Source: CG1-02-35-72 sp045046885 (GTDB lineage: Bacteria; Bacteroidota; Bacteroidia; Flavobacteriales; Flavobacteriaceae). From it: 64,000 nucleotides of DNA. This document shows positions 1-9,016 of the stretch, in pieces (positions within the stretch are counted from its first letter, which is position 1; each line of letters starts with the position of its first letter). The notes under the pieces are model-generated. The model was not told where the DNA came from and ran no database searches. It saw nothing but the letters and a program-made list of their open reading frames with translations. A program made the position numbers and the translations under genes. Location of the stretch: contig JASFYX010000009.1 in assembly GCA_045046885.1 (NCBI GenBank), positions 1 through 64,000 of the forward strand, read 5' to 3'.

Positions 1-1204
1 AAAGGCGCGCATCATAACTAAAAGTACTTTCAGACAGGCCTGCAAAATAGCCACCATCTGTTAAATCAGTAATTGCTGATATGTCTGTAACTCTAAATAA
101 AAATGAGGCATAGACTGTGCCACTAGAAACAGGTGTAAATTCTAATAGAGGATCCATCCCGCTTCCATCAAAACTTGCAGAGCCTCCAGAAGAAGTCGCT
201 AATCCTGTATAAGAAAGATTTGTTGATGATGTAAGAACTTCATCTCCACTATTTTGAATCTGCCAAATATTTTCTGTGGATAAGTTTCCTGCTGGATAAT
301 TAAAAGCATCATAAAATGGTAATGTTTGAAGAATATCATTAACTGTAAAAGTTACCGTATCACTTACGGCTGGAGAAAGTGAAGCGCCCGCATTATCTAC
401 TAACTCATATACCAAAGTATGTGAACCACTAGCTAAACCTGTAAGAACAGTAACGCCTGTATCAAATTTATCAATGCTAGAACCCCCATCAATAGTGTAT
501 TTTATAAAACCATCGGCCGAACCATCACTACCTCCTGCGGGAGCCTCTCCTGAAGATGTAAAATTTTGAACATCTAAAGAAACTGTTATTCCGGCTGAAC
601 CTGCATTAACTGTTGCACCAGCCGTTGGAGAAGTAATACTCATACTTGGAGATGTATTGGCACCAGATTGTAGCACCACGTTATCAAGACCTCCATAATC
701 AGAACCTCCATTTTGCTTAACCAAAATAGTAAATCTAAAGTTTGTTGTGCCGTCTGGTACTACTTTAGAAACCAATGTCCAAGCATCAGTATTTTTATTA
801 AGAGCTACTTCTCCTTGACTTACATCGTCAAAAAAGTATTCTACTCTAAACGTATCTGAAGAATCAAAGCCATCTGTGTAATAATAAAAAGTTAGTAAAA
901 GGCTTGTTTTGCCAGAAACATCAATATTAGGAAAAGCTAAAGTGTTGTCGCCCGCAGTACCTCCATTGGGATTTTCTAAATCTTGCATCCCCCAAAAATT
1001 TGAGGCGTTTTGTGGAGCAGAAATTGTCCCAACATTTGTTACTGTTGACCAAATATCAGATCCTACACTATATGTTGCAGGCGTTATCGTTGGAGACCAT
1101 GTGTCACTAGCTGCACTTTCAAAATCTTGTGCCGCTAAGGTTGTTTGCGCTTGAACTGTGGCTACAGTTATAATCGCAAAAAGTAATAAGTAAAGTTTTT
1201 TCAT
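1..1204 (-). CDS. Secreted surface protein, C-terminus outside window
   Basis: The reading frame opens with an ATG at 1204 (MKKLYLLLFAII) and stays open to the window edge, giving about 400 residues with the C-terminus missing. Residues 1-20 form a signal peptide ending VQA|Q. Next comes a beta-rich region of about 160 residues (for example FYYYTDGFDSSDTFRVEYFF) that resembles lectin/MAM-like sandwich modules. An Ig-like repeat follows, with SITSPTAGATVNAGSAGITV and a TIDGG motif, of a kind common in flavobacterial exported proteins. A second sandwich-like region begins at the edge. The missing end probably carries a catalytic domain or a type IX sorting domain, but neither can be seen. Export is clear; function is unknown. 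Confidence 0.8.
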   Translation of the reverse strand, partial: MKKLYLLLFAIITVATVQAQTTLAAQDFESAASDTWSPTITPATYSVGSDIWSTVTNVGTISAPQNASNFWGMQDLENPNGGTAGDNTLAFPNIDVSGKTSLLLTFYYYTDGFDSSDTFRVEYFFDDVSQGEVALNKNTDAWTLVSKVVPDGTTNFRFTILVKQNGGSDYGGLDNVVLQSGANTSPSMSITSPTAGATVNAGSAGITVSLDVQNFTSSGEAPAGGSDGSADGFIKYTIDGGSSIDKFDTGVTVLTGLASGSHTLVYELVDNAGASLSPAVSDTVTFTVNDILQTLPFYDAFNYPAGNLSTENIWQIQNSGDEVLTSSTNLSYTGLATSSGGSASFDGSGMDPLLEFTPVSSGTVYASFLFRVTDISAITDLTDGGYFAGLSESTFSYDARL

Positions 1205-1415
1205 GATAAAATATTTTAAGGTTTTTTGGAAAGCTAAAGTTACTAATTATTTTTAATTTTAAATGTTAAATTTTTGGATATTGTTATTTAAACTATTAAT
1301 ATTTAAAAAGTTGATTTTATAATACGCTAATGTTACTAAATTGTAAAATTTACACAGCTTAAACATTAAGTGTATTATTATGTTTATTTTTGAACAGCTT
1401 AAAACTATAAGCACA

Positions 1416-2099
1416 ATGAAAAAAACTTCTATAAAAATCCTTTTAGTAGACGACGAACCCGATATTTTAGAAATTGTGGGGTACAATCTTAAAAACGAAG
1501 GGTATCAAATATTTAAGGCTACCAACGGTGTAGAGGCTGTTAAAGTGGCTAAAAAAATCTTACCACATCTTATTTTACTCGATGTAATGATGCCCGAAAT
1601 GGACGGTATTGAGGCTTGCGAAAAAATACGCGACATAAAAGGGCTTGAAGATGTTATTATTGCTTTTTTCACCGCCCGCGGTGAAGATTATTCGCAAATG
1701 GCCGGATTTGAAGCGGGCGCAGACGATTATATTACCAAGCCTGTTAAGCCAAAAGTATTGATAAGTAAGGTAAAAGCCCTGTTAAGACGTCTTAAAAAAA
1801 GTGATGAAAATGCCGTTTTAAAAATAGGTGCTATCAGTATTTTTAAAGATGAATATTACATCCTTAAAGAAAAAGAACACATTAACTTACCAAGAAAAGA
1901 GTTCGAACTATTAGTGTTATTAACATCTAAGCCCAATAAGGTTTTTAAACGAGATGTTATTTTAAACACCGTTTGGGGAAGCGATGTGATTGTGGGCGAC
2001 AGAACTATTGACGTACATATTAGAAAATTACGCGAAAAAATTGGCGATGCTTATTTTAAAACTGTAAAAGGTGTGGGCTATAAATTTATTACAGACTAA
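1416..2099 (+). CDS. OmpR/PhoB-family response regulator
   Basis: This is a 227-residue DNA-binding response regulator. The receiver domain (about 6-120) has the acidic pair in LLVDDEPD, the phospho-acceptor Asp56 in LLDVMMPEMDG and the switch Lys in DDYITKP. The C-terminal winged helix (about 130-227) ends in DVHIRKLREKIGD and GVGYKF, typical of the OmpR class. I chose the ATG at 1416 because it gives the family's usual short N-terminus; an ATG at 1380 would add 12 unrelated residues. Its stop overlaps the kinase start by one base (TAATG), so the two are translationally coupled. Resemblance is to PhoB/ArlR-like regulators, but the stimulus and targets cannot be read from the sequence. Confidence 0.95.
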   Translation: MKKTSIKILLVDDEPDILEIVGYNLKNEGYQIFKATNGVEAVKVAKKILPHLILLDVMMPEMDGIEACEKIRDIKGLEDVIIAFFTARGEDYSQMAGFEAGADDYITKPVKPKVLISKVKALLRRLKKSDENAVLKIGAISIFKDEYYILKEKEHINLPRKEFELLVLLTSKPNKVFKRDVILNTVWGSDVIVGDRTIDVHIRKLREKIGDAYFKTVKGVGYKFITD

Positions 2100-3139
2100 T
2101 GGCTTTTAAAAAGACTTATAAGTTTGCTTTTTTATCGGCTTTACTGTTAAGTATATTGGCCTGTCTTACTTTATTTGGTTTAGATACTTATTACGATGTA
2201 AGTCTTTCACTTGGTTATTTCTTAACGTTTTTTATTGTTTTTTTATCGGTCTCACTTTTAATCATTCAAAATAGAGTGCAGAATTTTATTTATAAAAAAG
2301 TTCAAAAAATTTACGACGATGTCTCTCTGTTAGATATTTCTGATGTTGACAAAAAAGCCATAACTTCTGATATGGATACGCTTTCTAAAAAAGTAAATGA
2401 ATTTGCCGAAGGAAAGCGTTTAGAAATTGAAACCCTTCACTTAAGAGAAGCTTACCGACGTGAGTTTTTAGGCAATATTTCGCACGAACTCAAAACCCCT
2501 CTTTTTACCATTCAGGGTTATATATTGACACTTTTAGATGGGGCTGTTAAAGATAAAGAACTGCGTGACAAGTATTTAAAACGTGCCGACAAAGGTGTTG
2601 AACGATTAATTTATATTATAAAAGATTTAGATATGATTGCCAAGTTAGAATCGGGCGATTTAAATCTAAAATCTGAAACTATAGATATTGTAAATCTTTT
2701 TAAAAACACTTTTGACCTCTTAGAAATTAAAGCCAAAAAAAATAATATCACTCTTTCTTTTGACAAAAATTACGACACACCAATTCTTGTAAAAGGCGAT
2801 AAAGAGCGTATAGAACAGGTGCTTATTAATCTTATAATTAACTCTATAAAATACGGTATTTCGGGCGGCTTAACAACCGTATCTATTGCCAGTTATTCGT
2901 CAAATCAAATTGTTATAAACATCCAAGATAATGGTGAAGGAATTACCCAATCGCAAATTCCAAGACTTTTTGAACGTTTTTACCGCGTTGACAGGAGTCG
3001 GTCTAGAGAACAAGGGGGCTCGGGTTTAGGACTGGCTATTGTAAAACATATAGTCGAATCGCATAAGCAACAGGTTTTTGTTAAAAGTACTTTAGGCGAA
3101 GGTTCTACTTTTTCTTTTACGCTTGAAAAGGTTATTTAA
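2099..3139 (+). CDS. Two-component sensor histidine kinase (PhoR-like architecture)
   Basis: This is a 346-residue membrane histidine kinase, partner of the preceding regulator. Two membrane segments (about 9-30 and 38-57) are separated by only about ten residues, so there is no periplasmic sensor domain and the signal is probably sensed in the membrane or through a partner. The HisKA domain has His129 in NISHELKTP. The HATPase_c domain shows the N box (INLIINSIKYG), G1 (DNGEGI) and G2 (GGSGLGLAIV). The start overlaps the regulator stop by one base. Its 3' end overlaps the convergent glycosyltransferase gene by 8 bp, leaving no room for a conventional terminator between them. Confidence 0.95.
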   Translation: MAFKKTYKFAFLSALLLSILACLTLFGLDTYYDVSLSLGYFLTFFIVFLSVSLLIIQNRVQNFIYKKVQKIYDDVSLLDISDVDKKAITSDMDTLSKKVNEFAEGKRLEIETLHLREAYRREFLGNISHELKTPLFTIQGYILTLLDGAVKDKELRDKYLKRADKGVERLIYIIKDLDMIAKLESGDLNLKSETIDIVNLFKNTFDLLEIKAKKNNITLSFDKNYDTPILVKGDKERIEQVLINLIINSIKYGISGGLTTVSIASYSSNQIVINIQDNGEGITQSQIPRLFERFYRVDRSRSREQGGSGLGLAIVKHIVESHKQQVFVKSTLGEGSTFSFTLEKVI

Positions 3140-4193
3140 ATATTTCTAAAGATTCTTCTAAATCTTTTTTTGATACAGGGTGTTTTTTAAAACCTAAATA
3201 TTTTTCTAGTATTTCTAAATCAGTTAATTTAAACTGATGTTGAAAAGCAAAAGGTGCCACTTTTTGACGCTCTAAATTTTTAGCTAAATACAATTGTTCT
3301 GTCTGCCCCGGCGTGGGAATAAAGAAAGCTTTTCTACCCATAACTGCTAAATCCATTACCGTAGAATAGCCCGACCGTGCAATGACAACTTTACTTTCTG
3401 CTATTGTTTGCTGAAGCTGATTTTGTGTCATATAATTAAAAATGTCAATATCGTTTTGACACCTTATTTTTTGATTCGTTTCTACTTTACCCTGAACTAA
3501 CAATACTTTTTTTGACGTGTTTTTAAAAGTATTAATCATAAGATTTTCTAACCGACTGCGTTCGGGTTCTGGTCCCGAAATAAGTATTAAATAATCGTAT
3601 TTTAAAGTTGCCTCTTGATATTTAAACCGACTTAAAACACCTAAATAATTGATTTTAATTTTGTGTAAGCTAACTTTAGATAGCTCTCCGGAATAAGTGT
3701 GATTTTCGTCATCGGGCACCCAACAGGTATCAAAATTTTTAATTATTTTTTGATGGATTTTAGACGTCAAAAAAGTAAACAATCCCGCCAAAACCTTTAA
3801 TTGATGTGTTATATAAACCGATTTTATATCGGGATGGTAACACCCAAAACGATTGTCGGAGACAATACCCACAATATTTTCGGCTTTAACAATGTCTTTT
3901 ACAAGTCTATTTTCTGTTTTAAATATTTTGCGAAAATGCAGTATCTTTAATAAAAAGTGTATTAAAAAGAATTTTGAATTACGAGGATACGTGATATTAT
4001 AACTAGGCAACTTGAAGAATTTTAGTTTTGGAAATTCTTTTTGTAACAGTGTCAAGGCTTCGCCATCTGAAGCAATAATAGGTATAAAATTACTTTTTAT
4101 CAGCGCATTAATAATCGGAATACAGCGCGTGGCGTGACCTAAACCCCAGTTTAAAGGCGTGATAAGAACTTTCTTTTTATAGGGTTTTTCCAT
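3132..4193 (-). CDS. MurG-like glycosyltransferase
   Basis: This 353-residue protein has an N-terminal KKVLITPLNWGLGHATRCIP motif, the glycine-rich donor/acceptor loop of GT-B enzymes of the MurG/GT28 type. A C-terminal half has ARSGYSTVMDLAVMGRKAFF and PTPGQTEQ, which match the UDP-sugar-binding GGxxT/E-Q region. No signal peptide or membrane helix is visible, so it is probably cytoplasmic and membrane-associated. I chose the ATG at 4193; a TTG three codons upstream is also open. It lies downstream of purD, separated by a palindromic repeat, and could be part of lipid-linked glycan synthesis. Acceptor and donor are unknown. Confidence 0.8.
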   Translation of the reverse strand: MEKPYKKKVLITPLNWGLGHATRCIPIINALIKSNFIPIIASDGEALTLLQKEFPKLKFFKLPSYNITYPRNSKFFLIHFLLKILHFRKIFKTENRLVKDIVKAENIVGIVSDNRFGCYHPDIKSVYITHQLKVLAGLFTFLTSKIHQKIIKNFDTCWVPDDENHTYSGELSKVSLHKIKINYLGVLSRFKYQEATLKYDYLILISGPEPERSRLENLMINTFKNTSKKVLLVQGKVETNQKIRCQNDIDIFNYMTQNQLQQTIAESKVVIARSGYSTVMDLAVMGRKAFFIPTPGQTEQLYLAKNLERQKVAPFAFQHQFKLTDLEILEKYLGFKKHPVSKKDLEESLEIFK

Positions 4194-4216
4194 CAAAACC
4201 AAAGGTACAACTTAGG

Positions 4217-4290
4217 TTTCGACTGTGCTCAACCTGACAAATAATTTTGTACAGTTAACTATTTTTGTAAGTCTGAGCGGAGTCGAAGAC
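4217..4290. repeat. Flavobacterial REP-like inverted repeat
   Basis: The left arm TTTCGACTGTGCTCAACCTGAC (4217-4238) and right arm GTCTGAGCGGAGTCGAAGAC (4271-4290) form an imperfect inverted repeat around a 32-bp AT-rich loop. It fills the gap directly after the purD stop. GC-rich arms in an AT-rich genome and the GAGCGGAGTCGAAG core are typical of short interspersed palindromes scattered through flavobacterial genomes. It may act as a transcript-end hairpin for purD. A decayed relative lies at 26978-27056. Confidence 0.7.
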
Positions 4291-4291
4291 T

Positions 4292-5563
4292 TTACAAATC
4301 AAATCCAATGTCTTTGCGATAATTCATCTTTTCGAAATGAATTTTTTCGATGTTTTTATAAGACTTTTTTAAGGCTTCTTTAAAATCGTTTCCAAATGAT
4401 GTTATAGCCAAAACACGTCCGCCATTTGTGCTGATTTTATTGTTATCTAATTTTGTCCCTGCATGAAACACTATAGAATCTTTTATATTTTCAAGTCCTG
4501 TAATGGTTTTACCTTTTTCGTAAGCTTCGGGATAACCGCCTGAAACCAACATAACCGTAGTAGCCGATCGCTCGTCAATTTCTAACTTAAAACTGTCTAA
4601 TTTTTCATCGGCTACAGCCTTAAAAAGTGCCACCACATCCGATTTAATTCGCGGAAAAACTACTTCGGTTTCAGGATCACCCATACGTACGTTGTACTCT
4701 ATCACAAAAGGATTATTGTCAATTTTTATCAATCCTATAAAAACAAAACCAACATAGGGTAAATCATCTTTAGCCAACCCGTTTATAGTGGGTTTAATGA
4801 TACGGTCTTCAACTTTTTTTAAGAATGTTTCATCAGCAAAAGGAACGGGTGAAATAGCGCCCATACCGCCTGTATTTAAGCCGATATTTCCTTCTCCAAT
4901 CGGTTTGTAATCTTTGGCATTTGGTAAATTGACATAATTTTTACCATCAGTAAGCACAAAACAGCTCATTTCTATACCGTCTAAAAATTCTTCTATCACA
5001 ACTTTTGTACTGGCTTCGCCGAATTTTTTATCGGCTAGCATCGCTTTAAGTTCTGTTTTAGCTTTGTTTAAATCGTTTAATATAACCACTCCTTTACCGG
5101 CGGCTAAACCATCTGCTTTTAAAACATAGGGCGGTTTTAAGCTTTCTAAAAAGCTGTAGCCTTTTGTTAAGGTTTTTTCTGTAAAGCTTTGGTATTTAGC
5201 TGTCGGAATATTATGACGTATCATAAATTGTTTGGCAAATTCTTTACTACCTTCAAGTTGGGCTGCTATTTTTTGTGGACCAATGACGCTTACCTTTTTA
5301 AGTTCACTATCTGATAAGAAAAAATCGTGTATCCCATTAACCAAAGGGTCTTCGGGGCCGACAATTACCATATTGATATCGTATTTTAACACGGCTTTCT
5401 TTACCGCTTTAAAATCTGTAGGGTTTATGTCTAAATTTGTTCCTAAAGATTGTGTGGCAGCATTACCCGGTGCTATAAAGAGCTTATTTAACAGTACACT
5501 TTGGCTTATTTTGTAAGCCAAAGTATGCTCGCGACCGCCAGAACCTAAAATGAGGATGTTCAT
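4292..5563 (-). CDS. purD: Phosphoribosylamine-glycine ligase (GARS)
   Basis: This 423-residue enzyme joins 5-phosphoribosylamine and glycine with ATP hydrolysis, the second step of de novo purine synthesis, in the cytoplasm. It begins MNILILGSGGREHTLAYKIS, the classic GARS N-terminal signature. The ATP-grasp domain includes PPYVLKADGLAAGKGVVI, and the Mg/ATP site is in YNVRMGDPETEVVFPR. A GARS C domain closes the protein. Length is normal for the family. The ATG at 5563 lies 3 bp after the stop of the WcaJ-like gene, so the two are almost certainly co-transcribed, an unusual pairing of purine and surface-sugar functions. Confidence 0.97.
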   Translation of the reverse strand: MNILILGSGGREHTLAYKISQSVLLNKLFIAPGNAATQSLGTNLDINPTDFKAVKKAVLKYDINMVIVGPEDPLVNGIHDFFLSDSELKKVSVIGPQKIAAQLEGSKEFAKQFMIRHNIPTAKYQSFTEKTLTKGYSFLESLKPPYVLKADGLAAGKGVVILNDLNKAKTELKAMLADKKFGEASTKVVIEEFLDGIEMSCFVLTDGKNYVNLPNAKDYKPIGEGNIGLNTGGMGAISPVPFADETFLKKVEDRIIKPTINGLAKDDLPYVGFVFIGLIKIDNNPFVIEYNVRMGDPETEVVFPRIKSDVVALFKAVADEKLDSFKLEIDERSATTVMLVSGGYPEAYEKGKTITGLENIKDSIVFHAGTKLDNNKISTNGGRVLAITSFGNDFKEALKKSYKNIEKIHFEKMNYRKDIGFDL

Positions 5564-5566
5564 AAA

Positions 5567-6958
5567 TTAAAAAGCATTTTCTTCGCCTTTAAAAGAGTTT
5601 AAAACTGTTAGTACAATAATTTTAATATCGAGCAATAACGACCAGTTTTCAATATAAAATATGTCGTATTTTACACGATTTTGGATGTCAGATGTTTTTG
5701 TTATTTCTCCTCTAAATCCTTTAACTTGTGCCAAACCAGTAACTCCTGGTTTTACAAAATGACGTACAGCGTATTTATCGACTATTTTTTTAAACTTATC
5801 ACCTTGTGATATCATATGAGGTCTTGGTCCTACAACACTCATTGAACCTAAAAAAACATTTATAAACTGCGGGAGTTCGTCAATACTTGTCTTGCGAATA
5901 AAAGAACCCATTTTTGTTATGCGCTCATCATTCCTTGAGGTTTGAACAACATTTTCTAACTTATTTCTTTTCATAGATCTAAACTTAAAACAATTAAAGC
6001 GTTTGCCGTTTAAGCCTTCGCGTACCTGTTTAAAAAACAAGGGACCTTTAGATTCTATTTTAATAAGAATAAATAAAATAGGTGTTAACCATGACAATAT
6101 TAGCACAATAACAAAAAGTGAAAAAAAAATGTCAAATAACCTTTTTACAGTACTTTCAAGGAGTTTAGATAAGGGGTTTTTTCTTAAATTAACAATGGGA
6201 ATATAATCGTAGTATTCTACATTGAGTTCGCTTGTAAGTAGGTTTTCTTCTTTCGGAATAAATTTTAAGGTTTTGTAATTGTCTTCAGAAAATTTTATGA
6301 ATTTTTTTATTTGCTCTTTTGTTAGCACGCCTAAAGAACAATAAATCTCGTCAATCCCGTTTTGTGTAACAAAATCAAATGCATTATTTATATTGCCTAG
6401 ATAGTATTTGTTTTTCGTTTTTTCTTTGCTAAAAAACCCAAAAAATTTATAGCCAAATTCTGTTCTGTTTATAAAAAAATCTTGAAGTTCTTTTTCTTTT
6501 ACACTATTGCCTATTATTATAACCCGCCTGTAATTACCGCCTTGTTTCCTATAAGCTCTTAAAGAAAAAAAGAAAAAAAGTCTAACAGTTAAAAGGCTTG
6601 GAAATAATGTTATAAAAATCTTGGCCTGAATAAAGATATTAAAATTTACGCGCGATAACGCATAAAAGGAAAAATAAGAAAGCGTGAATAATATAAATTG
6701 AAGAATTAATCGCGCTATTAATTTTGTGAGATCTATATAGCGGTAAGTGCTGTAAAAATTAGAGAGGTATGCTATAATCAACCAACTCATATTAATAAAC
6801 AAAATGTGGGAGAGGTTTGTTCCTATAGATTTGTCGAAATACCAAAACGTTAAATTTAGTATAACAAGGTGTACACTAATATTTATTAGTTTGAGGTATT
6901 TAGAATATCCAATTGTAATTTTATCCATTATCTTCTTTAAAATGGGTTTTAAAAACAT
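5567..6958 (-). CDS. Polyprenyl-phosphate sugar-1-phosphate transferase, WcaJ type
   Basis: This 463-residue membrane enzyme transfers a sugar-1-phosphate from its nucleotide sugar to undecaprenyl phosphate, the first committed step of a repeat unit. Four N-terminal membrane helices (about 23-120) are followed by a CoA-binding-like domain (RRVIIIGNSVKE), a further helix (about 275-300) and the C-terminal catalytic domain with FKFRSMKRNK, SIDELPQFINVF and MSVVGPRPHM. The catalytic part is diagnostic of the family; the sugar is not. ATGs at 6958 and 6928 are both possible, and the shorter form looks more like homologues. It sits beside the polysaccharide locus but runs away from it into purD. 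Confidence 0.92.
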   Translation of the reverse strand: MFLKPILKKIMDKITIGYSKYLKLINISVHLVILNLTFWYFDKSIGTNLSHILFINMSWLIIAYLSNFYSTYRYIDLTKLIARLILQFILFTLSYFSFYALSRVNFNIFIQAKIFITLFPSLLTVRLFFFFSLRAYRKQGGNYRRVIIIGNSVKEKELQDFFINRTEFGYKFFGFFSKEKTKNKYYLGNINNAFDFVTQNGIDEIYCSLGVLTKEQIKKFIKFSEDNYKTLKFIPKEENLLTSELNVEYYDYIPIVNLRKNPLSKLLESTVKRLFDIFFSLFVIVLILSWLTPILFILIKIESKGPLFFKQVREGLNGKRFNCFKFRSMKRNKLENVVQTSRNDERITKMGSFIRKTSIDELPQFINVFLGSMSVVGPRPHMISQGDKFKKIVDKYAVRHFVKPGVTGLAQVKGFRGEITKTSDIQNRVKYDIFYIENWSLLLDIKIIVLTVLNSFKGEENAF

Positions 6959-7227
6959 TTCAAATTTAAACTAAAATTTTTAAGATTACCATTGTATTTA
7001 ATAAACAATTTTAAGTGAATAAAATCTGAATTTTCTTTAAATCTTAAGAGTAAAGTATATTTGAAAATATCTTTTTGTGTTTATGATTAAAGGTTATTTT
7101 ATTACACAAATAAAAAAATAATTATATACACATGGCAAGCATTAAATAAACTAAAAGTAAAATAATCTATTTTATTGATATTTAAATTTACTAAATTCGC
7201 GTATATAAAAGCTACTAACGATTATAC

Positions 7228-7935
7228 ATGAAAGCCTATAAAATAATTGAATTTTTATTATCTAAAGTAAAAAACGAAAAACACATCCTATCTTACCCGT
7301 TTTCTTTTAAAGAACTTCTCACCATTTTAGGTGATAAGGCATGGGCAGCTATTAGAGGATTTTTATTTATCAAACCCTTTTTAAAAAAGTCTAAAGGAAT
7401 TGTATTTGCAGAAAAAGGAGCAAAAATCCAATTTGGACACAAGATAAAAGTTGGTAGTGGGCTAAATTTAATGAAACATTCAACTATAAATGCCTTGAGT
7501 TATAATGGTGTAGAAATTGGCAATAATTTTACTTTAGGTAAATATTCCATAATAGAGTGTACTGGAGTTTTAAGAAATGTTGGTTCCTCACTTAAAATTG
7601 GTGATAACGTTGGCATTAACCATTATTGTTTTATAGGTGTTCGGGGTGATATTGAAATTGGAGATAACGTGATATTTGGACCTAGAGTAAATATTTTTTC
7701 TGAGAATCATAATTTTAACAAGATAGACATCCCTATAAAAAATCAAGGGGTTACAAAAGGCAAAACAACCATTGGAAGTGATGTCTGGATAGGGGCAAAT
7801 GTCTCCATTATGTCTGGTGTTGATATTGGAAACAGTTGTGTTATAGCTGCTGGATCTGTGGTGACAAAAAATATTCCACCGTATTCAATTGTTGGAGGAG
7901 TGCCCGCCAAAATAATTAAAAATAGAAAAAACTAA
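7228..7935 (+). CDS. Hexapeptide-repeat acyltransferase (O-acetyltransferase-like)
   Basis: This 235-residue protein is built of left-handed beta-helix hexapeptide repeats from about residue 70 on (IGNNFTLGKYSII, IGDNVGINHYCFI, IGDNVIFGPRVNI). A candidate catalytic His is in SENHNFN, and the C-terminal cap GSVVTKNIPPYSIVGGVPAK is typical of the WbbJ/NodL/maltose-acetyltransferase group. These are cytoplasmic, usually trimeric enzymes that acetylate sugars. It starts the plus-strand half of the polysaccharide locus, 7 bp before the radical SAM gene. Acetylation of a glycan residue is the most likely role; the substrate is unknown. Confidence 0.88.
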   Translation: MKAYKIIEFLLSKVKNEKHILSYPFSFKELLTILGDKAWAAIRGFLFIKPFLKKSKGIVFAEKGAKIQFGHKIKVGSGLNLMKHSTINALSYNGVEIGNNFTLGKYSIIECTGVLRNVGSSLKIGDNVGINHYCFIGVRGDIEIGDNVIFGPRVNIFSENHNFNKIDIPIKNQGVTKGKTTIGSDVWIGANVSIMSGVDIGNSCVIAAGSVVTKNIPPYSIVGGVPAKIIKNRKN

Positions 7936-7942
7936 TGTTTTT

Positions 7943-9010
7943 ATGAAGAAAGTCAAAATGCCTTCAGATATTTCAATTATAACTACCTATAGGTGCAATA
8001 TGGCTTGTAAAATGTGTAATATTTGGAAGAATCCTACAGATAAAAAACGAGAAATCACTCCAAAAGATTTAGAAAATTTACCCCATTTTAAATTTGTTAA
8101 TATCACAGGAGGAGAGCCTTTTATGCGTAAAGATTTAGAAGATATTATTGAGGTAATGTATAAGAAAAGTGATAGAATTGTAATCTCTACTGCCGGTTGG
8201 CACACTGAAAAAATATTAAAATTGGCTAAGCGTTTCCCTAAAATTGGCGTGCGCGTAAGTTTAGAAGGTTTACAAGAAATAAATAACGACTTGAGAGGTA
8301 GAGACACTGGCTTCCAAAGAGGGCTAAAAACCTTAAAAGGACTAAAGGAAATGGGGATTAAAGATATTGGATTTGGTATGACCGTTTCTAATAAAAATTC
8401 TCATGATTTACTCAATCTTTACGATTTAAGTAAAAAACTAAATATGGAGTTTGCAACAGCTACTTTTCATAACTCATTTTACTTTCATAAAGATGATAAT
8501 TTTGTAACCGAAAAGGATATTGTAATTCAAAATTTTGAAAAATTAATTGACCAATTACTAAAGGACAATAATCCTAAAAGTTGGTATCGTGCCTTTTTTA
8601 ATTTAGGACTCATAAATTATATAAAAGGAGAGAAAAGAATGCTCCCCTGCGAAGCTGGAAACGTAAATTTTTTCATTGAACCTTACGGTGATGTTTATCC
8701 TTGCAACGGACTAGAGGATAGATACTGGAAAGAAAGTATGGGGAATATTCGTGATTTTGAAACTTTTGAAGAATTATGGTATAGCAAACAAGCCGACAAG
8801 GTAAGGGGCTTAGTTAAGACGTGTCCAAAAAATTGTTGGATGGTTGGTACCGCTGCACCTGTTATGAAAAAATATATACAACACCCTACTAAATGGGTCG
8901 TTAAAAATAAAGTAAAAAGTTTATTGGGAATGCCTATTTGTAAGGATAAAATTCCACACTATAACGTAGGTCAAAATCCACTTCAAGGAGATCTAAGGGA
9001 AACTAAATAA
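7943..9010 (+). CDS. Radical SAM protein with SPASM-like C-terminus
   Basis: This 355-residue protein has the radical SAM CX3CX2C motif at Cys18, Cys22 and Cys25 (TTYRCNMACKMCNIW), which holds the SAM-binding [4Fe-4S] cluster. The glycine-rich ITGGEPFMR motif follows at about residue 54. The C-terminal third contains further cysteines in LPCEAG, VYPCNG and KTCPKNCW, consistent with a SPASM/twitch auxiliary Fe-S domain. Such enzymes do radical chemistry on peptides, sugars or nucleotides. It lies between an acyltransferase and a GT4 glycosyltransferase, with gaps of 7 and 6 bp, so a role in glycan modification is inferred. No precursor-peptide gene is visible nearby. The exact reaction is not predictable. 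Confidence 0.9.
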   Translation: MKKVKMPSDISIITTYRCNMACKMCNIWKNPTDKKREITPKDLENLPHFKFVNITGGEPFMRKDLEDIIEVMYKKSDRIVISTAGWHTEKILKLAKRFPKIGVRVSLEGLQEINNDLRGRDTGFQRGLKTLKGLKEMGIKDIGFGMTVSNKNSHDLLNLYDLSKKLNMEFATATFHNSFYFHKDDNFVTEKDIVIQNFEKLIDQLLKDNNPKSWYRAFFNLGLINYIKGEKRMLPCEAGNVNFFIEPYGDVYPCNGLEDRYWKESMGNIRDFETFEELWYSKQADKVRGLVKTCPKNCWMVGTAAPVMKKYIQHPTKWVVKNKVKSLLGMPICKDKIPHYNVGQNPLQGDLRETK

Positions 9011-9016
9011 CAAGAA

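Noticed and set aside
275..283. TGTGGATAA, a perfect DnaA-box sequence
   Set aside because: It is a single copy inside a coding sequence with no cluster of boxes or AT-rich unwinding region next to it, so it is most likely chance.
909..1154. Plus-strand ORF of 81 codons
   Set aside because: It runs antisense through the secreted-protein gene, whose signal peptide and domains clearly mark the minus strand as coding.
7057..7064. TATATTTG as a promoter for the acyltransferase gene
   Set aside because: It fits the -7 pattern but lies about 165 bp from the start codon, with no -33 element, in AT-rich DNA where chance matches are common.
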